The translations under genes were made by a program, and so were the position numbers. Below, piece after piece: positions 20,886 through 31,639 of a stretch of 64,000 bases of DNA. The notes beneath the pieces are model-generated. The model had not been told where the DNA came from, did no database searches, and worked only from the letters and a program-made list of their open reading frames with translations. Each line of letters begins with the position of its first letter. Position 1 is the first letter of the stretch. Origin of the DNA: Dermatemys mawii (taxonomy: Eukaryota > Chordata > Testudines > Dermatemydidae); the NCBI GenBank assembly GCA_007922305.1, contig ML677455.1:377166-441165 (forward strand), read 5' to 3'.

Positions 20886-21389
20886 ACAGTCATCACCTGG
20901 CGACTGAGAGCACCCCTGTCTGGTATCTACTATAGCCACCTCTCTTGTAATCATCCTGTTAACTCTTCCTTTAAAGTCCTGTCTAGGGAGATGGCTGCTA
21001 GATCCAGAAAGAGAAGAACACAGTTGTCACAACTGCTTGAGTGAGTGAACTACCTGGATGAACTTCCTAGGTGTCTCGAGAAACCACCTGGGATTGAGCT
21101 GGAGAACATGCCTTCATGCCTGTTTGAATGGAAAAGTAGCAAAGCTACACAGGCTAAGTTTACTCCAATGATATGTTAGTAATTTTAAAGCGGCCTGAGT
21201 TAAAATCACCTACAAGATAATTCCAGTTATCTAAATTCCCTTTATCTAGAAATCCTAGTTATCCAAAAATAGTGTGTCCCCCCAACCCCTGTAGTCCTGT
21301 GATAGTTAATCACCACTGATTTAGTAACATGAAGGCTGTGGGAACTGTAGTTTGGGAGGATTTCTGGTTTTAGGAATGAGGACAGTCAA

Positions 21390-21660
21390 AAAAAGGGGGA
21401 AGAATGAGGGAGAAGCTAGAGGAGGACAGAAAAATGGGGGAGAGTGAGAAAGATCCAACATGGAAGAAAGAAAACAGATGAAGTTGAGGACTGAAAGGAG
21501 AAGGTTTCAGAGAGAAAAAGGACAGACAGAGACAGAGGAGGAGTTAAGTAAAATAGAATGGGGCAGGGAATGAAGGGAGGCAGAGAGGAGCATGGGGGTG
21601 GGAAAAGGGGAAAGAAAGAAGAAGAGATACAGGAAGAGAGGGAGTAGCCACAAGAGACAG
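21390..21660 (+). repeat. Homopurine-rich tract in intron 1 of unit B
   Basis: A long plus-strand A/G-rich run that corresponds in position to the tract in intron 1 of gene A. Confidence 0.7.
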
Positions 21661-21904
21661 AAGCCTCATTGATGCTTCTTGAGCAATTCCAAGCACTATA
21701 AGCCCTGGGCTCCACAAGCACCAGCACAAATAGTGAGGGATGGGACCAGGTCCATCTTCCAGTGTTGTCAGTACTGGGAAGTTTCTTAAACAAGATCAAC
21801 TAATGACCTTTATTCTTCTTTCTGTGATTTCTTATTTGCTTTAAGTGCTATCTCAAAGTATATAAAATATGTAAATGTGCAAAAATTCCCCACTCTACCC
21901 TTTG

Positions 21905-22228
21905 AATATGCTGGTAAGACCTGGGGGGTCTGTCAGAGGGCGGGGGTATGGATAGGGGTTGGGGAAGTCAGGGGTCCTATGCGGGCAGTTAGGGTAGGGG
22001 GGTCTCTGGAGGGGATGATCAGGGGACAAGGAGCAGGGAGGGGTTGGATTGGTTGGGGGTTCTGAGGGAGGCAGTCGGGGGGTGGAAAGTGGGTGGGGGT
22101 CAGGTATCAGGAGAGGCCAGGCTGTTTGGGGAGGCACAGCCTTCCCTAACCAGCCCTCCATACAATTTTGCAACTCTGATGTGACCCTTGGGCCAAAAAG
22201 TTTGTCCACGCCTGGTCTAGCCTGAACA
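21905..22228. mobile_element. G-rich repeat at the outer edge of the left arm
   Basis: This G-rich block (ggtctgtcagagggcggggg, gggagggg runs) ends in cttgggccaaaaagtttg..gcctgg. A related copy lies inverted at 52434-52775, at the outer edge of the right arm. The two copies appear more diverged from each other than the arm sequence next to them. It looks like a non-autonomous DNA element and marks the duplication boundary on both sides. Confidence 0.6.
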
Positions 22229-23333
22229 AAACAACGTTGATATACTCCCTTGAGCCATCAGTTTACCCACACACAAATCTATTAATTGCCAATAATAACT
22301 TTCATGGTTAAGCTGGTTGCTTCTCTCTCTTCCCTCCCTCTCCTCTCTGCCCCCGTCGATGTTTTATGGCTTCCCCACTCACTCTCCAGCAACACTTCTC
22401 CTACCTACGCTAAAGATCCCTGCAGCACCCAAAAATCTGGTGCGGTTTCCTCATCAAGTGGGTTACGACCAGGACGAATGTAACGTGAAAGTGGGGATAG
22501 AGACATACTGAACCTGGGACATATGAGGGTGGTAGCTTGGAAGTGCTGCTCGACCCAGTCTGCTCAGGCGTGCTCTGTTCTATTCTACTCTATTCCACCC
22601 CCACTTCCTCCTAATGCCAAGTCTCCCTAAGTCACGCCTACACTGGAGATAGAGGTGTAATTTCAGCTGGCCACTACAAGCAGTCATATAGGGTTCCAGA
22701 TGGGATCATGCTCATGCTGCCATGGCTACACTTCTATTTTTGGTGCACAAGCTCAATCAGAGCTTGTGCAGGTATCTCTTCCCGAGCTGGAAATGACACC
22801 TCCACCTCCATTGTAGACACACCCTTAGAGGATGGGAGAGCTGAATAACTGTGTACAGCTGGGAAAGGGTGGAGGTGGTGGACTCATAAACCATCATCTA
22901 TCTACACTTCTAAAGCTTGGACTGATGTCCTCTGTTCTCCTGATTGTGGGCAATGAGGTTTCAGAGCAGAGAGGAGGTCCAGGTGCAATGGAATATCAGG
23001 AGTGGGTTACCCACACATCCTGCAGTTGAGATGGGACTGAACCCAGTTCCTGTTATACCAGAAAGCGATAGTACTTGTAAGAACTGCAAGAAATAAAAAT
23101 ACACCCATAAGAGCACAATGAAATCTACCACCATAGGTGAATCGTGGTTTATAAATACCCTTGAGTGGTATTAACAAATAATTGGGGACTTGGGGATATG
23201 TCATTTTATTCGATGTTTAATTTTAGAAAGATAAATAAGATGAATTTCTAAAGGACAAGAATGATAGAAACAGCCCCCTTGCCTCCCACCAACACACACA
23301 CACTGCAGCATGATGCTCTCATACCAGCTTGCT

Positions 23334-23339
23334 TTTATT
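23334..23339 (-). terminator. Polyadenylation signal of gene C
   Basis: AATAAA on the minus strand in the context ttaataaaagcaagctgg, about 150 bp after the stop codon. Confidence 0.8.
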
Positions 23340-23487
23340 AAAAGGAGAGTAACAAATCTTATATGGGTGCTAAAACGGCTCCGTTCTTTCCAGCCCAAAT
23401 GAACGGCAGCACTTCAGGGTCCCATTGAAGCAGGATCTGATGATTTTAGAAGCAAGTGGCTGTCTCCCCGATTCCCTGGGATCCTGC

Positions 23488-23879
23488 TTAGGCAATGTCA
23501 GAAAATCTTCTCCTGCACAAAGAAAAGAGATTCAGATTTTTTGATGTTTTCCTACAGAACAAGGACAATATGATGTTTCATTTCAAATCAAACGGCATGG
23601 GAGTAATTACCCGTTCACTGGATGGTGAATGAAAAGGTTCTTGGTTAACCCAAGCACAGGGAATCCACTGTCCTTCTGTTACAGAAGTGGTTCTGAACCA
23701 AGGGGTCAGAGCCCCCTAGGGGGCCCATGAGCAGGTTTCAGGGGTTCCACCAAAATAAACAGGGCTTCAGCCCCAGGTGGCAGGCCTCGGGGAGGGAATG
23801 CCACCACCACTCCCTGACTCACCTCAGAGGGCCACCCAGCCTGTGGGTTATCACCAGCAACAATTTTTGCACTGAGTTG

Positions 23880-23911
<32 letters not shown>

Positions 23912-26900
23912 TCCATTTTTCATTGTTGTACCTATATTATCCTTTTCTTTTCTATACTGTAGATGTGTGTGTGTTTAACTGTATAAAGATCAATTTAATG
24001 CCATGTTTAATCTGAATAAGAAGAAAACTGGTTATACCACAGGTGGGTGGTGGAGTTTTTATAGCATGTTGGGGGGGTTCACAAAAAATGGTGGAGACCC
24101 TTTCTTACAGAGTTTCTAAGTGGACAGTTGTATGTAGCCAAACAGGAGAACTCACTGCCTATATAAACCACACTATAGAAAAGCACAGTTCACACCCATG
24201 TAAACAGTTGTTCTATCGAACACACCTTGTCTACAGCTGAAGCTATTTTGAGACATACTTACTTTGGTAATAGAAAATTAACTCTAAAAAAATGCGGGAA
24301 ATTCCAATTCCATCTGAAGTCTGACTCTGTTTTGTTCAACATCCAGTTGAACCAGTTTTGTTCAACATCTTTATCAATAACCTGGAGGATGGGATGGATT
24401 GCACTCTCAGCAAGTTCACAGATGATACTAAGCTGGGGGGAGAGTTAGATGTGCTGGAGGGCAGGGATAAGGTCCAGAGTGACCCAGACAAATTGGAGGA
24501 TTGGTCCAAAAGAAATCTGATGAGGTTCAACAAGGACAAGTGCAGAGTTCTACACTTAGGATGTTAGAATCCCATGCACTGCTACAGTCTGGGGACCGAC
24601 AGGCTAAGCGGCAGTTCTGCAGAAAAGGACCTGGGGATTACAGTGGATGTGAAACTGGATGAGTTAGCAGTGTGCCCTTGTTGCCAGGAAGGCTAAGGGC
24701 ATATCGAGCTGCATTAGTAAGAGGATTGCCAGCAGATCAAGGGAAGTGATTATTTCCCTCTATTTGGCACTGGTGAGGCCACATCTGGAGTACTGTGTCC
24801 AGTTCTGGGCCCTCCACTACAGAAATGATACAGATAAATTGGAGAAAATCCAACAAAAATGATTAGGGGTTGAGGCACATGACTTATGAGGAGAGGCTGA
24901 GGGAACTGGGCTTGTTTAGTCTGGGGATTGGCCCTGCTTTGAGCAGGGGATTGGACTAGATGATCTCCTGATATCTCTTCTAACCCTGATATTCTATGAT
25001 TCTGTGATTCTGTTCTGCCTGATGAGATCATGGATCTCTGGACATGCTCAGTGAATTGCCAAGAGATCAACCCTGCAGTTGATATCGTGGCCACTCCAGC
25101 CAAGATCCCTGGTTCCCGCTCTCCAGGCCCAAGGATACTGCCAGTATCACATCTCTTGCCCTCAATCTGGTATTTTAGTAGGCTGGAAAGTCTCTCACCC
25201 TCCCAGTTGTTTCTCTACAACCTGTTCCTGCTGCAGCATTAATTTGACCAGCAGAACAGCCTCTATATCTTATGGCACATGCAGTCAGCGACAAACAGAA
25301 CAGGAATAGGAGGGCTGGAGATCTGCAAGGTGGCCAAATTAACTTCGAACCTTTGAAACTTCATGCTCAAACAATGCTCAAACAATTCATGCTCAAGCAA
25401 TTCACATTCATTCTGAACAATGTTAACATTGTTGTCACCAAGATTTTTATAATTACCTCTCCTGGTTTGCAAAAGGGGGAAAATAAAGGGCTAAGAACTG
25501 AGCTGCTTTAAGGACAGAAGGATTCATCAGCTCCTAAATGAAAACCAGTACTGAACAGTTCTGCTCACACTGCAGGGTCTCCCTTGTGGAATGTTGAGCT
25601 TACCTTCGACAGCAATGGCCAATGATGCATTTTTCAAGGTATATAGAATTGTCAGGACATCGCCAAAAGTGACAGGAACCCCCACGGCGTCTACACTGCT
25701 TTCGGGTCACCAGAGCATTGGAGAAACCTGACAACGAAAAAGAGCCTTAATCATCATTCTGCAATGCAGGGTAAATTACCATCGTGATTCCAAAATGACA
25801 GGCATTTCTCATTCACTGAGACCTGACCAAGCACGCCCAATTATCTCCCAGTGCAAAAGGTTATCCCAGCTTTGGTACAATTTCAGTGGCTGTAGTTCTA
25901 CCCATGTTCAATGGCAGTCTCTAAGAAGAGAATAGAGTGATTGAATTAAACATTGGCATTGACTTTCCAGCTGCAGATTTGAGAACCACGGCTCTGAGCA
26001 TGGACATTCTTCATTGCCCCATGTCTTTAAGGGATGAAAAGCAAGGGGCTGCCTGCATTGCTTAGTTCCCTTTGTGGCTGGGGTTTGATTTGGATTCCCT
26101 CTGGCTTTGACAGTGATGTGCCAGGCAGTATCCTCAAAGTTGTTTGGCTAAGTAGGGATGAAGTGCCTCCATGCTGGGTTGGATGACTACAAAGATTTGA
26201 AAGAGATTGGCCTGAGAGAGTCCCTCCCAGGTTTGAACGCCTGCCCATCTCTAAGATTCTGCTCAGATTTTCTTCACAAGACACACTCACGAATTGTTCC
26301 TCCATGACCGATTGCCAGGGTTTGGTTATAATTGACCTGCTCTTTCGAAATGGCAGCCCAAACGTGCACAGCCAAATCTTTTAGAATATTTCATTTAGAA
26401 CATTTGTTATGTTTCTATCTACAGCCAACAGATAGAAACTGAACCCCAACATGATGCATTGTCAGGACTGCAAACACTGTCTAGAGTCCAGGTGATACCA
26501 TTTCTCAAAACAAGCCAAGCATGTTGTTGTGGAAGGTTTTGAGACTTGGTGGGATTAAGACACTGAGATGAACGGCTGCCATTATGGAGATCTGGGTTCT
26601 GTGCCCAGCAGCGTAACCTCTGAGTAGGACATGAGATCTGATTCATAAGTCAGTTGGTGAAAATCACAGAATTATGAACACAAGTCAGCAGCAGAAGTTA
26701 TATTTCAGTTCATGGTCTCCTGGTTCCTAGCCCTGTGCATCTTCTCCCAAACCCTAGGGTATATTGAAAGGAGTTGGCCAGACTTTGTCAGTATCACATC
26801 CAGATTCTCTGATTGCCCTTTATAAAAAGAGTACACAGTGTGCAGATAGAATGGGGGAGGGGAGAAAGGAGGGCTCAAACAGGAAGCCTCAGCAAAATTT

Positions 26901-27155
26901 GAGGAAAACATTGAGGGGACATGGATTGTTTTTGACTGGTCATAATTCAGTCAAATCTGAATATTTTTTCTTAGTGGCAGGCCCGAGAGCTCCTAAGAAA
27001 AGGTCAGACTTTTTTTCTACTTGAAAGTGTTAAACAACATTAGTACAGGCTCCCCAGTATCCCTTTTTATCATAGCTTGTTTTCATTGACATCTTACCTG
27101 GGGCATCCATGAGCACCAAGAAGGCAACAGCAAACAGCAGGTAAAGGATCTTCAT
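23488..27155 (-). CDS. Beta-defensin gene C (left arm)
   Basis: The coding exons on the minus strand are 27155-27098, 25727-25604 and 23512-23488, giving 68 residues. Exon 2 encodes the signal peptide [18 protein letters not shown]. Exon 3 begins with [11 protein letters not shown] and carries the core C-x6-C-x4-C-x9-C-x4-CC ([30 protein letters not shown]). Exon 4 adds an arginine-rich end, RRRRFSDIA, before TAA. Junctions are gtaag donors, with acceptors gttgtcag (exon 3) and tgtgcag (exon 4). The ancestral exon 2 acceptor is mutated (AC at 27187-27186), and an AG ending at 27169 could replace it, shortening only the 5'UTR. A non-coding exon ends at 29865. Gene D is the inverted copy, differing in the signal peptide and at two residues of the third loop. 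The product is expected to be a secreted cationic antimicrobial peptide. The C4-C5 loop of four residues is two shorter than in gene A. Confidence 0.88.
23884..23911. repeat. (TA)n microsatellite, left arm
   Basis: About fourteen AT units. The matching inverted-arm position at 50732-50759 has nearly the same length. Confidence 0.95.
24330..25015 (+). mobile_element. CR1 LINE 3' fragment, shared by both arms
   Basis: A frame encodes [14 protein letters not shown] and FTDDTKLGG, followed by [12 protein letters not shown], which is the CR1 reverse transcriptase C-terminal region with its ADDT motif changed to TDDT. It ends in gattggactagatgatctcctg and (attctatg)n-type sequence. The copy at 49640-50330 in the right arm is almost identical, so the insertion predates the duplication. 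Confidence 0.88.
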
Positions 27156-27255
27156 GGCTGAAGGTCAGCTGGGAAGTGAGCATCAGTAGACAGAAGAGAC
27201 CCCAAGACAGAGAAGAGACAGAGGACACTTGGTCCCTGGGGATTGTGACATGCTG
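26800..27255. other. Low-identity tract containing exon 2 of gene C
   Basis: Compared with 46968-47440 in the right arm, this tract shows many substitutions and small indels, whereas about 120 bp on either side are almost identical. It includes the signal-peptide exon, its acceptor and the proximal introns. Confidence 0.75.
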
Positions 27256-28499
27256 AGCTATACAAATATTTCCTTAATCAAAATAATATTTTTAATATGG
27301 GTTCTGATTATTATCCACACAGCACCATATACATCCTACAGCGATTTCAGGAAATACAATTGTATGAGGCAACATATCTTTTAAAAATAGGTGTTCTGTA
27401 AATAATTTTAATTAATCAATTACTTGCATTGCATTTCTCATTGAAATCTCTTTTTCCTTAGCCAAAGTACAGAGTGGAGAATTATTGCACATTTCAGTGT
27501 TTTATTGCCCAAAATAGAACTGAAAGCAATTAAGAAATTACAGAGAGCAAAATAAAGGTGGTTGGATGCTCATGTTTATGAAATTTCTAAGATTAATTCA
27601 TCATGTGATGTTACAATTTACCACAAAAATAATAAATCACATCATTTCATTTCAGGTATTATCTCAATCTAATTATCTAGGAAAACCTTCTCCTGTGTTT
27701 TTACTATACTGGGGAGGTGACTTTGCTATCAGTGTTGAAGTAGGAATGTTTAAACGCAGAGTCTTACTCATTTTGGATCAGTCTGTTAGACAATGGAATC
27801 ATGTGAGTGCCTGTGTCACTGCAACCAAAGAACTCTAAGGTTAGAATTGAGAAGATCAAACAGATTATTTAAGTACTAAGACTGATTATTCAATTAGTTC
27901 TCACACATTAAGCCCTAGACAAAAAATGCAGATAATGGTTTAAATCAGTGACCATCAATTTAATTCAAATTTGGCCCAGATGCTCCTCCATCACGATGGG
28001 GAAAGGCAGCCGGAAAAAACTTGAGTGACTGGCATTGTGACACTGTGTAATTACTGCCTTCCTAGAAGGCTCAACACTCCCACCTAGAAAGTGTGACATG
28101 CCCCTCCCCAGACCTGAGAACCTCTCATTTTGCAACTATTCCAATTTCTCTGAAATTTTACCAGTAACCTTCAGTCCTAGGCCACTTTTATTATACATTC
28201 AGAGATAATTAAATATTCAAATAGTGGAAACAATGTTTCCCTTGCCAGCCAATTCAAAGCTTCTTCCTCTTTCTGTCAAAGTGTAGGGTGGAGAATTATT
28301 GCACATTTACACACTTTATATGCTTTAACACAGCACTTAAAGGTAATAAGAAATAACAGAAAGAGGAAAGGTGTTTAGATGATCATCTCTATGCTATTTT
28401 CCAGATCTCACAGAGATGGAGGAGGGAACCGGCCCCACCCCTAACTATCTGTACATGCGCTTACAGAGCCCAAGTAGCACAAAAGGGGCTTCTGTCTCA

Positions 28500-28765
28500 T
28501 GCAGATACAGTCCCTCTTCCGGCATCTCTCTTTCTTTCCTTCCCCTTTCCTCTCCTCCACCCTCCTGTCTGCCTCCCTTCATTCCCTGCCCTCCTGCCTG
28601 CTCTCGTTCACTGAACTCCTCTTCTGTCTCCACTGTCCTTTCTCTCCCTCAATCCTTCTCCTTTCAGTCTTCACATTAACCTTCTTACCTGTTTCTTTCT
28701 TACCTGTTACCTCTCTCCCCCACCACCACCTTTTCTTTTCTCTTCTGTCTTCTCCATCTAACTAA
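28500..28765 (-). repeat. Homopurine-rich tract (minus strand) in intron 1 of gene C
   Basis: A plus-strand pyrimidine run (tttcctctcctccaccctcc-like), that is, purine-rich on the sense strand, matching the position of tracts in the other units and inverted at 45540-45770. Confidence 0.7.
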
Positions 28766-28883
28766 CACAGGGCAGAAGGGGAGACAAACTGTGAATTTGG
28801 ATAACTACAATTTCCCAATAAAAGGGACTTGGATAACTGGAATTATTCTATAGATGGTTTTAACTCAGATAGCTCTTAAACAG

Positions 28884-29610
28884 AATCATAGAATATTTGG
28901 GTTGGAAGAGACTTCAGGAGGTCATCTAGTCCAACCCCCTGCTCAAAGCAGGACCAATCCCCAACTAAATCATCCCAGCCAGGGCTTTATCAAGCCAGAC
29001 CGTAAAAATCTCTAAGGATGGAGATTCCACCACCTCCCTAGGTAACTCATTCCAATGCTTCACCACCCTCCTAGTGAAAGAGTGTTTCTTAATATCCAAC
29101 CTAAACCTCCCGCACTGCAACTTGAGACCATTACTCCTTGTTCTGTCATCTGGTACCACTGAGAACAGTCTAGATCCATCCTCTTTGGAACCCCCCTTCA
29201 CGCAGCTGAAGGCTGTTATCAATTCCCCCTTCATTCTTCTCTTCTGCAGACTAAATAACCACAGTTCCCTCAGCCTCTCCTTTTAAGTCATGTGCACCAG
29301 CCCCCTAATCATTTTCGTTGCCCTCCGCTGGACTCTCTCCAATTTGTCCACATCCTTTCTGTAGTGAGGGGACCAAAACTGGACACAGTACTCCAGATGT
29401 GGCCTCACCAGTGCCAAATAGAGGGGAATAATCACTTCCCTTAATCTGCTAGCAATGCTCCTACTAATGCAGCCCTATATGCCATTAGCCTTCTTGGCAA
29501 CAAGGGCACACTGCTGAATCATATCCAGCTTCACATCCACTGTAAACCTCAGGTCCTTTTCTGCAGAACTGCTGCTTAGCCAGGCAGTCCCCAGCCTGTA
29601 GCAGGGCAAC
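28884..29610 (-). mobile_element. CR1 3' fragment specific to the left arm
   Basis: It starts with agaatcatagaatatttggg and continues with the reversed CR1 3' region through ccagatgtggcctcaccagtg to about 29610. The right arm has continuous intron sequence at the matching site (about 45310-45340), so the insertion happened after the duplication. Confidence 0.85.
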
Positions 29611-29864
29611 TTTTCCATTGTATGTAAACGTAACACTGTAGCTTTTTACTTTTCCTTTCAAAGTGACATGAAGTCATGCTCAGCCTCTCAGAACCCCAAG
29701 TGGTTTCTTGAGACACCTAGAAAGTTCACTCAGGTAGTTCACTCACTCAAGGGATTATGACAACTGTATTCTTCTCTTTCTAGATCTCACAGCCATCTTT
29801 CTAGACAGGACTTTAAAGGAAGAATTAAAAGGGTGATTATGAGAGAAGTTACTATAATACTTAC

Positions 29865-30290
29865 CAGACAGGGCTGCTCTCTGTGGCCAGGTGATGACAG
29901 TTCTGCTCACCTTCTCTCTCCTCCAGATAGTTCAGCTTCAGGGGGTGACACTTTGACCTAACCAGCTTGTTTTATACAGTTACTGAAGGCTTGTTTTCTT
30001 CTTGGTAAAGCTGCTGTGGGCCAATCAGAAGGTGACCCCCGCTTCTGGGGAAGATTCAAACTGTCCAGCCACAATTTGGACTTTGGAATTCTTGCAGCTC
30101 TGTCTGTGGAAAACTCCATGGTCTTTGTGCAAAACATCTTGTGCCATCCCAGATTGTGTAAGACTTGTTAGGCCACCATGGTCTGAGCAAAATATCTTGG
30201 GACATATAACGAACTTCTGCTGGTTTAGCTCTGATCAGCAACTTACTTCTGCGGGCCACTTCCCAGTGGTTACTCTGCACTGTGGTGCCT
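29865..30290 (-). promoter_or_regulatory. Promoter and 5'UTR exon of gene C
   Basis: On the minus strand the TATA box (tgtataaaac) is at 29978-29973, and the non-coding exon ends at 29865 before gtaag. Upstream are the shared block elements: an inverted CCAAT box (ctgattggcc), ccccagaagcgggggtcacc, gcaagaattcc, and a kappaB-like GGAGTTTTCC at 30117-30108. Confidence 0.72.
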
Positions 30291-30617
30291 GGCCAACTTG
30301 ATACAAATTCATGTCAGACCCTTAGTCTCAACAATAATAGTCAAATGTACAGACACAAAATGTGCCTATTGGTGCTAAGCACCTCTCGGTGTTCGTCTCA
30401 TTCACATGATTCAGGTAGGAGAGAAGGAGATGTGATTGGGCTTCACACTCTGCCTAGGAAAATGTAAGAAAAACTGAAAAGATTCTATGACTGATACCAA
30501 AAGTACAGGGCTCCTTGCACCTCTGTGCTCTCACTGATCTCTGACTGTCTTCTTCGGGCATTAGTCCTCGGGCACTGCCCCGTCCTAGAATGGAATTTTA
30601 CAAGTCTCCCATTCTCA

Positions 30618-30887
30618 GGGTATGTCTACCCTGCAATTGGAAGTCTGGTTGCAGCACATAGACACACACCTGAACTAGCTTTGGTCCAGCTACCAATAGC
30701 AGCGATGCCATGGAAGCTGAAGCTTGCAATTCAAATATGTATCCAGAGCCCTGGATAGACGTTTGCAACCCGTGGCTTCACTGCTATTCTTATAGTTGAT
30801 CCAGCTAGCTAAATATAGCTAGCTCGGGTACATCTAAATGGGCTTCAGACACACCTCTGACTGTAGTATAGACATACCCTGTGACCA
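30618..30887. mobile_element. Short TIR element (cagggtatgtctac type)
   Basis: The ends are inverted repeats, cagggtatgtctac at 30618 and tagacataccctg at 30875-30887, with agctagctaaatatagctagct inside. Copies are at 40123-40413, about 44085-44312 and 19763-20025. No coding capacity. Confidence 0.75.
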
Positions 30888-31334
30888 GGGTTTATGTACA
30901 ACACCCCTTCTACACCAACCACTTATTGCCATGCAGGTCTGGCTCACTAGTGCCACTTGCCTTTGGGAGCTTGTGCCAAGAGCTATACAGTGGCAAACAA
31001 CCATCTGGGAACAAGTGGATTTTATTTATCAAGTTTAAGAAAGAATTAGAGAAAACGATCTTAAGACAGCCAAGAGCCAACACACATGATGAAATTCATT
31101 TAACCTTACACTTCACTGCATGTAACGTTAGACGGGCTTCTCTCCTGAGTGCCTTGTTCAGGGTCATATGTCTCTCTGGAAAGGGTTTGGAGCAGGGGTA
31201 ACCTGTCCATCTAATCCCTCAGGCATTACACCCTACTGCAGTTGTTTGCTCTGGGTGGATGGAGGCAGCAGTCACCTCTTTCTTCACAGAGACAGGATGG
31301 GGACACTATCATTCATATACGATTAGGCTATCTC

Positions 31335-31389
31335 CTGAATTATATTAAATCTGGAAGATATTTCCTAGTGGACGGTGGCTGTTTTAGGT
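31335..31389 (+). pseudogene. Decayed mature defensin exon, left arm
   Basis: The plus strand around the donor reads tggacggtggctgttttag|gtaaactcagc, which aligns with ggccattgctgtcgaag|gtaagctcagc of gene D. The preceding atctcctgaattatattaaat aligns with the third-loop and C4 region. The cysteine codons for C3, C4 and C5 are mutated and no open frame remains. It points away from gene C, so the arm once carried a second, plus-strand unit. Confidence 0.55.
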
Positions 31390-31639
31390 AAACTCAGCAT
31401 TCCATAGTGGAGACACAGCCACATGAACAGAAATATTTGCTCCTCTTCTTCTTACATCCAACCTGTTGTTTAGTGCTCTTGGCGGCTCGGCACATATAAC
31501 TCAGCCCAGGAACAGGCAGGAAAAGAGGCTTTTAGTTACTTCAGTGCGTCTCAGATCCTGGGCCCCATGGGGGCTGCAGTAGCCCCAGCATATAGTAGAA
31601 CCACCCAAGTGGCTGCTCTTCCTTAACAGCAGCTTTACT

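Noticed and set aside
24750..25103. 117-codon minus-strand frame identical to one at 49548-49901
   Set aside because: It is antisense to the CR1 fragment and its flank. Identity reflects the inverted duplication, not protein conservation.
28416..28765. Serine- and leucine-rich frames on the pyrimidine tract
   Set aside because: Low-complexity translations of a CT-rich intron tract seen in every unit. No conserved start or function.
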